From Bifidobacterium mongoliense DSM 21395 (GTDB lineage: Bacteria; Actinomycetota; Actinomycetes; Actinomycetales; Bifidobacteriaceae), in the NCBI RefSeq assembly GCF_000741285.1, contig NZ_JGZE01000008.1, positions 1-64,000 on the forward strand: a stretch of 64,000 nucleotides of DNA, written 5' to 3'. Positions 1-10,992 of the stretch are shown here, one piece after another (within the stretch, counting starts at the first letter, position 1; the number at the start of each line of letters is the position of its first letter). The notes under the pieces were generated by a model. The model was not told where the DNA came from. It ran no database searches and was given only the letters and a program-made list of their open reading frames with translations. The position numbers and the translations under genes were made by a program.

Positions 1-250
1 CATCTCGTCGGCCTGAAGCGTCCAGCATCCGGGCCCACGGATCTCGGTGACCTTCTGGGTGACCATGCTGGATCCAATTGGGTCTCGAACATGGCTTGGT
101 TGACTTGTATGATTGTATCGGGCATGGTTCTGTCGCCTGCTTTTCTAGAGCGGTTAATGGTCTGGCGACTGAAATCGTACACAGGTGACAAGCCATGCTC
201 CACCACCTCAAAAAGCACCCACCAATTTGCGCAAAAAACCGGACGTTATC
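1..250 (-). mobile_element. 5' end of an IS256-family element (cut by window edge)
   Basis: This stretch is the reverse complement of the first 250 bases of the complete IS at 19399-20762, with a few single-base differences. It ends at position 250 with the terminal sequence GATAACGTCCGG (read on the minus strand), followed by the TTGCGCAAATTG core shared by both IS ends. The transposase start (MPDTIIQVNQ) lies here on the minus strand and runs off the left edge. The copy is in opposite orientation to the one at 19399, so both 5' ends face the 19-kb segment between them. Relative to a continuous transposase frame it shows the same extra bases as the right copy plus a few more, so it is probably also broken, although most of it is out of view. 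Confidence 0.9.
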
Positions 251-258
251 TGTCGGCG
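251..258. repeat. 8-bp IS target duplication, left partner (TGTCGGCG)
   Basis: TGTCGGCG directly follows the IS end at 250. Its reverse complement CGCCGACA directly follows the other IS copy at 20763-20770. Eight bases is the usual duplication length for IS256-family insertions. The two partners sit in opposite orientation 20 kb apart, as expected if the DNA between the two IS copies was inverted after insertion. Confidence 0.85.
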
Positions 259-3200
259 AAGGTGATCATGCATTATGACGGGCAGAAGAATGGGTATGTG
301 GCCGCGAAGAGTGTGACGAAGAGCATGACCGTCAGCAATGACGGCACGAAGAACTCGCCCGACTTCACACCTTCCGACTTTGGCATGTCGCATTGGCAGG
401 AAGGCACCTACTGGTTTGACGTCCAGGTTGCCAAGCAGGGCAAGATGGCGGCTGCCGTGGATACCACGGATCGTAAGGCTTGTGAATCGTTCCCCGTGGC
501 TGCGGTTCCTCCTGCAAAGCCTTCGAAGAGCATCGAGGACGGCACGTCTGCCGACCAGATGGTGAACCGCACGACGATCACGACCGGTACCGGTCGCGGC
601 GACTACGAGATGACCATTCAGGACAAGATCACACCTAATGGCGTGAGCTATTCCATCGACAAGTACAAGCTGGTGGACACCACGAGTGGTGCCGACGTTT
701 CCGGCGATTTCACGATCACGTGGGACAGAAACGCGAACACGGTTACTGCGGTGCGTGCCGCGTCCAAGGGCGAGATGCCGTTGGACCACACCTATGCGTT
801 CAGCTTCGACGTGACGGTCGCCAAGCCCGACTTCTCCAAGGTGGATGATGTGGCTTCGGTCAAGTGGAATCAGGAGCCGAGCGTGAACACGGATGGCAAG
901 TCGTTCCCGACCTGGCGTCCCAACCCCGACAAGTCCTGGATCAAGGTTGTGGATGGCAAGTGGCAGGCCGTGATCGACCCGTCCAAAAGCAACCAGACCG
1001 GTGCCGACACCGAGACGTTCCTGGATGGCGATACGGTCGGCTCGGTGGTCAACGGTACGGTGGCCGCGAACCTGATCCAGGCTCCTACGAAGTTGACTTT
1101 GACGGATGATTGGGCGAAGGCCGATTACATCTTCGATGCGGCCGATGCGTCCAAGATCCGCGTGTATGCGGCTGATGCGAGCAGCGAGAAGCAGTCCAGC
1201 GTCGCGGACATCGCGAACACGGGCACGGACGTCACCGACCGGTTCATGATTTCGGTGAACGGCACGGTTGCCACGGCGACTGCGAAGGCCGCGTATTTGG
1301 CATCGTTGAAGGGCCTGGCGAAGGCCAAGCAGGTGACGTTGCTGATTCCAGGAACCGTGAACTTCGCCAACGGTGGCGGCGCCAAGCAGGTGCGCTCCGA
1401 CTTCGGCAAGCAGGCGGGCGACGAGCTGACCTTCTGCACGAACCCATCGAACGTGAACGATGGTGCTGGTTTGACGAACGCGGGATCCGAAACCGTGAAC
1501 ACGCAGAGTGAGGATACGAACGAACCTGAGATCTGCGGGTATGTGCCCCCGGTGACGAAGGATGTGCTGGCCGAAGCCTCCCAGGGCGGCGACCAGTCCA
1601 GTGTGGACGGCAAGACCGTGTTCCCCGGCCAGAAGGTCGAATACAAGCTTGAGACCACGCCGAAACTGCCCGCGAACCTGGCATACCAGGTCACCAATGT
1701 GGGAGTTACTGATAGTTACGACCAGTATCTGAACGTGGACAAGCAGACGTTGGAAGTCACCGATCTGAACACGGGTAACATCATCCCGAAGAGCCAGTAC
1801 ACGAGCACCTGGAACGACGGGGAGCATAATGTGCGTCTCGTGTTCGATGCCGCTTGGGTGAAGGCCAATTGGAAGGCCGGCTCGAACCCTCGTATCATCG
1901 TGCGCTTCGAAGGCACCGTCTCCGCTGACGCTCCCGCGAACACGAAGGTGGACAACCAGTGGAAGTTGACCTTGAACAATTCCATCACCCCGTCGAACAT
2001 CGTGGAGAACACGCCTCCCGACGACCATCCCTCCAAGCAGGACACGCAGAAGGATGCGAAGATCAACATCGATGGCACGACCGCCGTGCTGGGCGACCGG
2101 ATCTACTATCGCGTCAACCTCGATGCCTCGAAGCTGGACAACACCGCGTATGTGGTGCAGCGCCTGGGCATGGTCGATGACTACGACGAGCAGTACTTGA
2201 AGCTCGACACGACGGCGATCCAGGTGCTTGACGCCCAGGGCAGTGACGTGACCGGCAAGTTCAACATCCAGGACAAGGATGGCGTGCTGTACGCCTTCTT
2301 CAAGACGGTGGACACGACCATTCCCGCCACGCGCGAGACCGTGAAGGGCGATCCCCAGCCGTCCGACCTGAAGGCGTATTCGACCGCGAAGCCGGATCCG
2401 CTCACCTCGCCCGCCATCGACCAGAAGGTGCTTGGCCAGACCTACCAGATCGTGCTGCCCATGACGGTGAAGGCCGTCAAGGACGGGTACACGGTGAAGA
2501 ACACCGCGATCCAGGTCACCAACAACGAGCAGAAGCTCACCAACACCGTAAGCAACCCGTTGAAGGAGATCAACCCCTCCAAGGATGTCACGGTCAACGT
2601 GGGCGGCGCTTCGGCCGACGGTCAGAGCATCTACCTCAACCACCTGTTCCTCTACCAGCTGGACAGCTCCACGCTGCACACGAACCGTGCGTACCAGCAG
2701 ATCACCGACTGGAAGATCACCGATGACTACGACCAGTCGCATGACCGGTACACCGGCCAGTGGGCGGTGTACGCCACCAAGGATGTGGCCGAATACCAGG
2801 ACGGCAAGGCCGTGACCTTGGCCAAGAAGGGCGACCGAATCGCCGGCAGTGGCGTGGACTCCACGAAGTTCGGTGGGGACCTGTTCACGGCCGTCGATAA
2901 GGATGGTGTGCTCACGGTGACCGCCACGGCTCGTTACCTGGCCATCGCCTCGTCCAACGACACCACGGATCAGGGTTGGCGCGCCTACGTGCAGATGGAA
3001 CGCATCAAGACCGGGGATGTGAAGAACCAGTTCATCGAGAATCTGAACGGCCAGGATCGCCCGTCGAACGTGGTGGTCACCCACACCCCCGATCAGACAC
3101 CATCCATCAGCATCGTCAAGTACGACAGGAAGAGTGGCTTGAAGGCCGGTGACCGCAATACGCCAAGCGACGCCCTGAACGTCACAGGTGACACACAGAT

Positions 3201-3699
3201 CGTGTTCCATATCACCAACACCGGCAAGATCAACCTCTCGAAGATTGATTTGAAGGATCAGACCATTACAGGTTCAGGCACGGTCGTGGACTTCAAGTAT
3301 CCGGCCAACTGGAACACGCTCGTGCTGAAGCCCGGCCAGTCGGTTGACGTCACCGGCACGCTGAAGGGCGTCAAGGCCAACGACCACCACACGGATCGTG
3401 CGAAGGTCACCGCCAAGCCGATCATCGACTGCCCGGTCATCGACTCTGACCCGTTCGATGGCAAGACCGCGAAGACCGACCCGGACAAGGTGTGCTATGA
3501 CACTGCGATCAGCACCAAAGATGATTGGAACGGCTACAACAAGCCCGCTGCCGCGAAGAGTGCTCTGGCGAAAACTGGTGCGGACATTCTCTGGGTGGCT
3601 GTAGCGGTTGCCGTGCTCGCCGGTGCAGGTGTTGGCCTGACCTTCTACCGTCGCCGTCTCACTGCCCAACGTGAGGATACTACTGCTCAACAGCAGTAA
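251..3699 (+). pseudogene. 3' part of a LAKTG-anchored antigen I/II-like adhesin, split by IS
   Basis: This is the C-terminal 1,150 or so residues of a cell-wall adhesin. The open frame reaches back into the IS only by chance; host sequence starts at the target duplication (251-258). Three consecutive domains begin near 1540, 2035 and 2570. They resemble the C-terminal isopeptide-forming domains of streptococcal antigen I/II proteins (motifs DGKTV, DGTTAVLGD and DGQSIYLN, each followed by DSYDQ, DDYDE or DDYDQ). A further beta-sandwich segment follows from about 3100. The end is a sortase signal: LAKTG near 3570, a hydrophobic segment and the basic tail RRR. Promoter, start codon and signal peptide are missing here and lie at 20763-21485 on the other strand; joined in frame, the ancestor would be about 1,387 residues. 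As it stands it should not be exported. Domain assignment is by pattern recognition. Confidence 0.8.
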
Positions 3700-3906
3700 T
3701 CATGCTTGCCTCGCTTGCTTCTCTCTTCCAGGCGGGGCATCCCCTACAAGTATTCGCTTATCCAGTCTCTCGAAAGGAGCCATCATCGTGGAGTTCGTCA
3801 TACTCATGGTGCTGTCACTATGCCGGGCTGCCGCGATAGGAGACAAGCAGCTCGACTATCTGGATGCGGTCTCTCAACACCGCACCGACCCTCATGCGGG
3901 GCACTG

Positions 3907-3932
3907 ACGGTTTCGATTCCCGTCGCCCGCTC
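3907..3932 (+). other. Decayed 3' end of a tRNA-Gly gene (possible att remnant)
   Basis: The sequence reads as a T arm (ACGGT, loop TTCGATT, CCCGT, one mispair) followed by CGCCCGCTC. That matches the last 25 or so bases of a bacterial tRNA-Gly (acceptor 5' GCGGGCG, 3' CGCCCGC). No D arm, anticodon arm or 5' acceptor strand can be found upstream, so it is not a tRNA gene. A free-standing tRNA 3' end is the usual scar of a tyrosine-recombinase element that integrated at that tRNA. It lies between the adhesin fragment and the glucan locus. Confidence 0.5.
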
Positions 3933-4006
3933 TCGAAAACATTTCGTCGTGTGCGTGATGGTTGCTGCAGTAGGGCAAGACGTCGTGCTTCATTCCATTG
4001 ATTCAC

Positions 4007-4042
4007 AAGGCCCCCACAGCTTAGAGCATTGTCGGGGGCTTT
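4007..4042. terminator. Hairpin terminator upstream of the GntR gene
   Basis: AAGGCCCCC pairs with GGGGGCTTT, and an inner ACA/TGT plus GCT/AGC stem extends the hairpin. It could end transcription arriving from the adhesin fragment and insulate the regulator at 4138. The rest of the 440-base gap after the adhesin (3700-4137) holds only the tRNA-Gly scar and a GntR operator-like box; no gene is supported there. Confidence 0.6.
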
Positions 4043-4068
4043 CGTGAAGCGAGGCGCGATACACTAAT

Positions 4069-4089
4069 ATCATTCGAATGAATCGAATA
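4069..4089. promoter_or_regulatory. GntR operator-like box upstream of its own gene
   Basis: ATTCGAAT, a perfect 8-bp palindrome, lies inside CATTCGAATGAATCGAAT about 50 bases before the GntR start. The same ATTCGAATGAT word recurs three to four times in the PTS promoter at 4919-5000. Sharing between the two places suggests one operator motif and autoregulation (inference). Confidence 0.5.
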
Positions 4090-4137
4090 GATGCTATGCG
4101 ATAGAGCGGTATACGGTAATCCTGACAGGGGCGGGTT

Positions 4138-4851
4138 ATGACAAGAACAGTGCAGTATCGTGAACTTGCCCATGTCATCAAGCAGAGCATCGATGACGGT
4201 CAGTTTCGGCTGACCGGCAAACTCCCCACCGAAGACAACCTCATGAAGTTGTACGGTGTCACTCGGTACTGCGTCAGGAATGCGGTGGCGGTGCTCCAGG
4301 AGTCCGGTGACGTGTATCCGGTGCAGGGGAGCGGCATGTTCGTCCGCGAGAACAAGCGTGAAGGGTGCCTGTCCTTGGGGCAGACCCGCGGACTGTCCGC
4401 CGAGTTCCCGGGCAAGACGGTTCAGTCAACCGTGCTCTCCTTGGAGCTGGAGCCCGTCGGCGACGCACTGGCGTCACGATTGAAATGCAAGGCGAGCGAT
4501 ATGGCATATAACGTCCAGCGTTTGCGGCTGGTTGACGGGTTGCCTCTGGCGTTGGAGCGTTCGACGTATCTGAAGCGCTTCATTCCGTATCTCAGTGAGG
4601 AGATCGCGCAAGGCTCCATATGGGAGTATCTGCGCAACGATCTCGGTCTCAATACCGGTTTTGCCGATAAGGTCTTATATGCCGACCGGCTTTCCTCCGC
4701 CGAGGCTGAAGCTCTTGGGCTGAATGCAGGGGACCCCTGTCTCGTCGTGGAAGACGATGTGTACCTGGCCAATGGCGAGATGTTCGACGCTTCACGAGTG
4801 GTGTATCACTATGAGCGTGCGAAATTCTTCACTCTCGCTGACTTGAAATAA
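4138..4851 (+). CDS. GntR-family (HutC/UTRA) transcriptional regulator
   Basis: A 237-residue regulator with an N-terminal winged HTH (about residues 5-72; GKLPTEDNLMKLYGVTR is the typical GntR recognition region) and a C-terminal UTRA ligand-binding domain (about 90-235). In this subfamily the effector is often a phosphorylated sugar delivered by a PTS. The gene sits just upstream of a cellobiose-type PTS operon on the same strand. Palindromic ATTCGAAT boxes occur before it and in the PTS promoter, so it is probably the local repressor, released by a phospho-beta-glucoside. The effector is inferred from context. Confidence 0.85.
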   Translation: MTRTVQYRELAHVIKQSIDDGQFRLTGKLPTEDNLMKLYGVTRYCVRNAVAVLQESGDVYPVQGSGMFVRENKREGCLSLGQTRGLSAEFPGKTVQSTVLSLELEPVGDALASRLKCKASDMAYNVQRLRLVDGLPLALERSTYLKRFIPYLSEEIAQGSIWEYLRNDLGLNTGFADKVLYADRLSSAEAEALGLNAGDPCLVVEDDVYLANGEMFDASRVVYHYERAKFFTLADLK

Positions 4852-4918
4852 CGCTGACCGACATCTGGTATTGAGCTCTGCCGTCATCAAGGGCTTCCGC
4901 CGAGTCGCTTGTCAAACT

Positions 4919-5000
4919 TATTCGAATGATTTTGACATATACGAATGATGGGATATTCTTGATGAAGTTATTCGCATATTAATAATCTATTCGAATGATT
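4919..5000 (+). promoter_or_regulatory. PTS operon promoter with overlapping operator boxes
   Basis: A good -35 (TTGACA, 4932-4937) and -10 (TATTCT, 4954-4959) are 16 bases apart. ATTCGAATGAT at 4920-4930 sits immediately upstream of the -35, ATACGAATGAT (4939-4949) lies between -35 and -10, TTATTCGCAT (4968-4977) and CTATTCGAATGATT (4987-5000) lie downstream. Boxes on and around a promoter fit repression by the adjacent GntR protein. The motif is seen directly; the assignment to this regulator is inferred. Confidence 0.6.
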
Positions 5001-5064
5001 TATGTGGAGAGTAGAGGTGCGGCATCATCGCCGTACCTTGGAAAAATCCAAAGGAGGATTCCAG

Positions 5065-6459
5065 ATGAAGGATTTTGCAGAAAAACTGCTTAATGGATTC
5101 ATCCGATTTGCAAGTACCAAGGCCGTGACCGCGTTGAAGGACGGCTTCGTGCTGACCATGCCGGCAACTTTGGTCGGTTCATTGTTCATGTTGCTCGCAA
5201 ATCTGCCATTTGACGGTTATACCGATTTCATGAACAAGTATCTCGGAGAGAACTGGAACGTCGGACTTAACCAGGTCTCAGCCGGGACATTCAATATTTT
5301 GGCGCTCATCATTGCCGTGGGCATCGGTTATGCCTATGCGCGAAACGAGAAGCAGGACGGCATTTCAAGCGGTCTGCTCGCGTTGATTTCATTCATTATT
5401 CTTTCACCGTCTTCTCTGGCCATCGACAACAGCACGGTTCCTGAACTCGCCAAAGGCAAGAGCGCCGAGGTGGCGAATGTCATCTCGACCTCCTGGACGG
5501 GTGGAAACGGTGTTATCACAGCCATCATCGTGGGGTTGATCACCGGTCTGATCTTCACCAAGTGCATGAAGCACAATCTGAGAATCAAACTGCCCGAAGC
5601 AGTTCCCGAAGGTGTTTCGAACGCCTTCTCGGCAATGATTCCCGGCTTCATCGTGGTGCTGTGCTCCGCAGTGGTCTATCACCTGTGCAAGGTGTTCGGA
5701 GGCGTGTCGTTCACCGAGCTGATCTTCAAGATTCTTCAGATTCCCATGCAGAACCTCACCGACAACTGGGCGGGCGCGATCATCATCACGCTGCTGATCT
5801 CAGTGCTCTTCTGGTGCGGAATCCACGGCCCGAACGTGGTCATGGGCATCATGGCACCGCTGCTGACCGCGAATTCTCTGGCGAACCAGTCGCTGATGGA
5901 CGCGGGCAAAGCCGTGACCGTCGCAAACGGAGGGCATATCCTCACTCCTCAGATCATCGATTGCTTTGTGAAGTTCGGCGGAACCGGAATCACCATCGGC
6001 ATGCTGATCGCGGCGCTGATGGTGGCCAGATCGAGCCAGATCAAGGAAATCACCAAGCTGTCGATTGTTCCTGGAATTTTCAACATCAACGAACCGGTCA
6101 TCTTCGGATTGCCGATTGTTTTCAACCCCTTCCTGCTGATTCCCTTCATTCTGGTTCCGCTGATTTCCATGGTCATCACCTATGGAGCGATGGCCATCGG
6201 CTTCCTGGCCCCGTTCGGAGCGGTGCAGGTTCCATGGACCACGCCAGTGGTCATCTCCGGCTTCCTGTTGGGCGGGTGGAAGGCCGCGTTGATTCAGATC
6301 ATCATCCTGGTGATTTCGGTCGCGATTTACTTCCCCTTCATCAAGAAGCAGGATGCAGTGCTGTACGCCCAGGAACAGGCCAATGCGCAGGAAGAATCCG
6401 TGGATGCCGAAAAGGGCGGAGAAGCGGCAACAGCAGTGGCAGAGCCTGTAAAGGCCTAG
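5065..6459 (+). CDS. PTS beta-glucoside (lactose/cellobiose family) IIC permease
   Basis: A 464-residue integral membrane protein of the lactose/cellobiose IIC family, which moves the sugar across the membrane while it is phosphorylated. Many hydrophobic helices are visible, with the family-typical region around FWCGIHGPNVVMG and the later FNINEPVIFGLP segment. I chose ATG 5065 because a strong AAGGAGG lies just upstream; the frame stays open 21 codons earlier without support. IIB, IIA, a GH1 enzyme, HPr and EI follow. The sugar is probably a beta-linked glucose disaccharide. The C-terminal tail is Glu/Ala-rich and poorly conserved. Confidence 0.92.
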   Translation: MKDFAEKLLNGFIRFASTKAVTALKDGFVLTMPATLVGSLFMLLANLPFDGYTDFMNKYLGENWNVGLNQVSAGTFNILALIIAVGIGYAYARNEKQDGISSGLLALISFIILSPSSLAIDNSTVPELAKGKSAEVANVISTSWTGGNGVITAIIVGLITGLIFTKCMKHNLRIKLPEAVPEGVSNAFSAMIPGFIVVLCSAVVYHLCKVFGGVSFTELIFKILQIPMQNLTDNWAGAIIITLLISVLFWCGIHGPNVVMGIMAPLLTANSLANQSLMDAGKAVTVANGGHILTPQIIDCFVKFGGTGITIGMLIAALMVARSSQIKEITKLSIVPGIFNINEPVIFGLPIVFNPFLLIPFILVPLISMVITYGAMAIGFLAPFGAVQVPWTTPVVISGFLLGGWKAALIQIIILVISVAIYFPFIKKQDAVLYAQEQANAQEESVDAEKGGEAATAVAEPVKA

Positions 6460-6579
6460 CCCCGAGGATATCCAGACAAATAAGTGAACGCATAAGTCAG
6501 GCGAGCCGTCGCCCAATACGGCGCGGCTCGCCAGTACCGCGGCTGTCCATGTCGCCGCAGTCGGATGAAAGGAAACATC

Positions 6580-6882
6580 ATGAAGATCGTATTGTGCTGC
6601 AACGCCGGAATGTCGACAAGCATGTTGGTCAAGAAAATGCGGGAGGCCGCGCAGACAGCACATCAGGATGTGAGCATCGATGCTTGCCCCGTCTCTGAAA
6701 TCGAAGAGAAGGCGGCCGATGCGGATGTGCTGCTGCTGGGACCTCAGGTCCGCTATGAACTCAAGCATGTGCAGGGTGTCTACCCGGATAAGCACGTCGA
6801 AGCCATCGCGCCGACCGACTATGGAATGCTCCGAGGGGACAAAGTACTTGCCAGGGCGTTCGAACTGATGAACCAGCAATGA
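6580..6882 (+). CDS. PTS lactose/cellobiose-type IIB protein
   Basis: A 100-residue cytoplasmic IIB that carries the phosphate from IIA to the sugar bound by IIC. The phosphocysteine loop is plain near the N-terminus: CCNAGMSTS, with Cys7 the likely phosphorylated residue. The length is normal for stand-alone IIB proteins of this family. Start 6580 is preferred over the in-frame ATG at 6565 because GAAAGGA precedes it and the loop then sits at the usual distance from the N-terminus. It lies 120 bases after IIC and 11 before IIA. Confidence 0.92.
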   Translation: MKIVLCCNAGMSTSMLVKKMREAAQTAHQDVSIDACPVSEIEEKAADADVLLLGPQVRYELKHVQGVYPDKHVEAIAPTDYGMLRGDKVLARAFELMNQQ

Positions 6883-6893
6883 TGGAGGCAACG

Positions 6894-8712
<1,819 letters not shown>

Positions 8713-8868
8713 GCGGGCGTCTGCAACATCTCGTTCGCATATGTGAGACCTAAACGTCTCGGACATGCAGACACCTGGCATATGCGATGCCGTCGCATCG
8801 CTCAGAAGCCGTCATCGGATACCAGGTCATGCCCCGGAGGCGTGAACCATCAACAGGAAGGAAACAAC

Positions 8869-9129
8869 ATGTCAATTTCATTCACCACCATTGTCAAGGA
8901 CCCTGAAGGCATCCATGCGCGTCCGGCGGGCCAGATCGTCAAGGAGGCTCAACGTTTCTCCTCCGACATCACCGTGACCGCAGCTGGGAGCGATGCGGAT
9001 GCCAAGCGGATTTTTGCAGTCATGGGTCTGGGCGTCAAAACTGGTGATACGTTGACGGTCCGCGTTTCCGGCGATGACGAGGAGCAGGCGGCCAAGGAAT
9101 TCGAGAGCTTCCTCAGGGAGACCCTATGA
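8869..9129 (+). CDS. ptsH: HPr phosphocarrier protein
   Basis: An 86-residue HPr. The active-site histidine is His16 in GIHARPAG. The regulatory serine of Gram-positive HPr (Ser46, usually in AKSI) is Arg47 here (AKRIFAVMGLG), so this HPr could not be controlled by HPr kinase at that site. GGAAGGA upstream supports the ATG at 8869. The gene overlaps the EI start by four bases (ATGA), implying translational coupling. It lies in the beta-glucoside PTS cluster, 156 bases after GH1. Confidence 0.93.
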   Translation: MSISFTTIVKDPEGIHARPAGQIVKEAQRFSSDITVTAAGSDADAKRIFAVMGLGVKTGDTLTVRVSGDDEEQAAKEFESFLRETL

Positions 9130-10769
9130 TGAGGCGGTTGCGTGGCACGGGTGTTTCCTCAGGGATAGCCATCGGCAGAATCCATGTGCTGGCTGCGAAG
9201 CACGATGAAGTCCAACGTTACGTCGTCAAGGATGCAGACGCCGAGATCGCGCGCTTCCGGCGTGCTCAGGACCGTGCATTGCAGCAGTTGAAACAGTTGC
9301 GGGACAAAGCCGCAAAGGATTTCGGAGAGGGGAAAGCGGAGCTGTTCGATACCCATCAGCTGATGTTGCGGGACCCGGACTACCTGGAGAGCGTAGAAGG
9401 ATTGATATCCTCGAGCAAGGTCAATGCGGAGTATGCCGTACACAGCACGGCCGAGCAGTTCGCCGCGATGTTCCGTGCCATGGACAGCTCCTACATGCAG
9501 GCGCGTGCAGCTGACGTGCGTGATGTGTCATCCCGCGTGATCGACATATTGCAGGCGCCCGCCGAGGCCGACGGGCAGCAAGAAGCCGATGCGCAGCCTC
9601 AGGGCGAGCCGTATATCCTAGCCGCGCAGGATTTGGACCCGAGTGAAACCGTTCAACTGGACCGGTCGAAGGTGCTGGCATTCGTCACGGCGGAAGGTTC
9701 GGCGAATTCGCATACATCCATCCTGGCCAGATCCATGGGGCTTCCCGCAATCGTCGGCATCGGGGACGAGTTGAACGAGGACTTCGACGGGGTATACGCC
9801 ATCGTCGACGGTTCACAGGGCGAGCTGCTGCTGGACCCGGATGCCGAAACACTGCATGAGTATCAGAGCAGTCAGCAACGGATTGAGGAGCATCGGCGTC
9901 TGCTGCAGGAGCTGAAGGGCAAACCCACCGTAAGCAGTTCCGGTCAGCGGATTCGCTTATACGCGAACATCGCGAATCCCGAAGAGGTGGATAACGTTCT
10001 GGCCAATGACGCTGAAGGCATCGGTTTGTTCCGTAGCGAATTCCTGTACCTCGAGAGCGAGGACTTCCCGACGGAGGAATTCCAGTTCAATGCGTACAAG
10101 CAGGTCGCGCAGAAGATGGGGGACCGTCTCATAGTCATCAGGACGCTTGATATCGGCGCGGATAAACAGGTGGCCTATTTCGGTCTGGATAAGGAGGACA
10201 ACCCAGCGTTAGGGTATCGGGCCATACGAATCTGCCTCACGCAACCCGAGATTTTCAAAGTCCAGTTGAGAGCCCTTCTGCGGGCGTCGGCCTTCGGCAA
10301 TATCGCCATAATGCTGCCGATGATCACCTCCGTCGATGAGGTCAGAAGGAGCAAGGCAATCATTGAGGAAGTCAAGACCGAACTTCGTGCACAGGACATC
10401 GAGTTCAATGAAGGCATCCAACTCGGCATCATGGTCGAGACGCCCGCATCGGTGGTGATGGCTCCTGAGTTGGCGAAGGAGGTGGATTTCTTCTCAATCG
10501 GCACGAACGACCTCACCCAATACACGCTTGCCTGCGATCGCCAGAATCAGAAACTCCATCAATTCGCGGACCCTCACTCGCCCGCGGTGCTGCGCATGAT
10601 CGAGATGACCGTGACGGCCGCACATAAGGCTGGAATCTGGTGTGGCATATGCGGTGAGTTGGGCGCTGACCTGACACTGACCGATACCTATCTGCGTATA
10701 GGTGTCGATGAGCTGTCGGTGTCGGCACCGATGATACTCCCGCTTCGTGGAGTGATTCGTGGTCGTTGA
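9126..10769 (+). CDS. ptsI: PTS enzyme I (phosphoenolpyruvate-protein phosphotransferase)
   Basis: A 547-residue enzyme I that takes phosphate from PEP and passes it to HPr. The phospho-histidine is His196 in GSANSHTSILARS. The PEP-binding C-terminal barrel shows FRSEFLY, IGTNDLTQY and the active cysteine region WCGICGEL near residue 510. The length is slightly below the 570 or so common in Firmicutes. With HPr it makes this PTS able to work without other general PTS genes. About 185 bases without a gene follow before the GH30 start. Confidence 0.95.
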   Translation: MMRRLRGTGVSSGIAIGRIHVLAAKHDEVQRYVVKDADAEIARFRRAQDRALQQLKQLRDKAAKDFGEGKAELFDTHQLMLRDPDYLESVEGLISSSKVNAEYAVHSTAEQFAAMFRAMDSSYMQARAADVRDVSSRVIDILQAPAEADGQQEADAQPQGEPYILAAQDLDPSETVQLDRSKVLAFVTAEGSANSHTSILARSMGLPAIVGIGDELNEDFDGVYAIVDGSQGELLLDPDAETLHEYQSSQQRIEEHRRLLQELKGKPTVSSSGQRIRLYANIANPEEVDNVLANDAEGIGLFRSEFLYLESEDFPTEEFQFNAYKQVAQKMGDRLIVIRTLDIGADKQVAYFGLDKEDNPALGYRAIRICLTQPEIFKVQLRALLRASAFGNIAIMLPMITSVDEVRRSKAIIEEVKTELRAQDIEFNEGIQLGIMVETPASVVMAPELAKEVDFFSIGTNDLTQYTLACDRQNQKLHQFADPHSPAVLRMIEMTVTAAHKAGIWCGICGELGADLTLTDTYLRIGVDELSVSAPMILPLRGVIRGR

Positions 10770-10992
10770 GTCGCCAGGGCCGTCATCGTGGGTAGGTGGC
10801 GGTCCCGTTGAATCGTCAATGAGGGACAGGAGGGGGGAGAACACCGCCAAGATGTGATACCGCCGCTGCCGTGTCAATGGGAAGACGGCACCGGCGTATG
10901 GGATAGATAGCAGGGACACACAGGTATGGCACAAGAACGCGCCATACCGCATCATGCACATCGTCGTGCATGATATTCAGAAAGGACAAGTC

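Noticed and set aside
208..3210. 1,000-codon open frame antisense to the adhesin fragment
   Set aside because: It is a shadow of a GC-rich coding strand: composition dominated by Arg, His, Val and Gly, no domain, no ribosome site. The plus strand encodes recognisable adhesin domains.
3820..3935. Possible complete tRNA around the tRNA-Gly-like T arm
   Set aside because: No D arm or anticodon arm, and no 5' acceptor strand at the right distance. Only the 3' fragment is supported.
10860..10895. TGCCGT/ACGGCA inverted repeat after enzyme I
   Set aside because: Only six pairs and no T-run; too weak to call a terminator.
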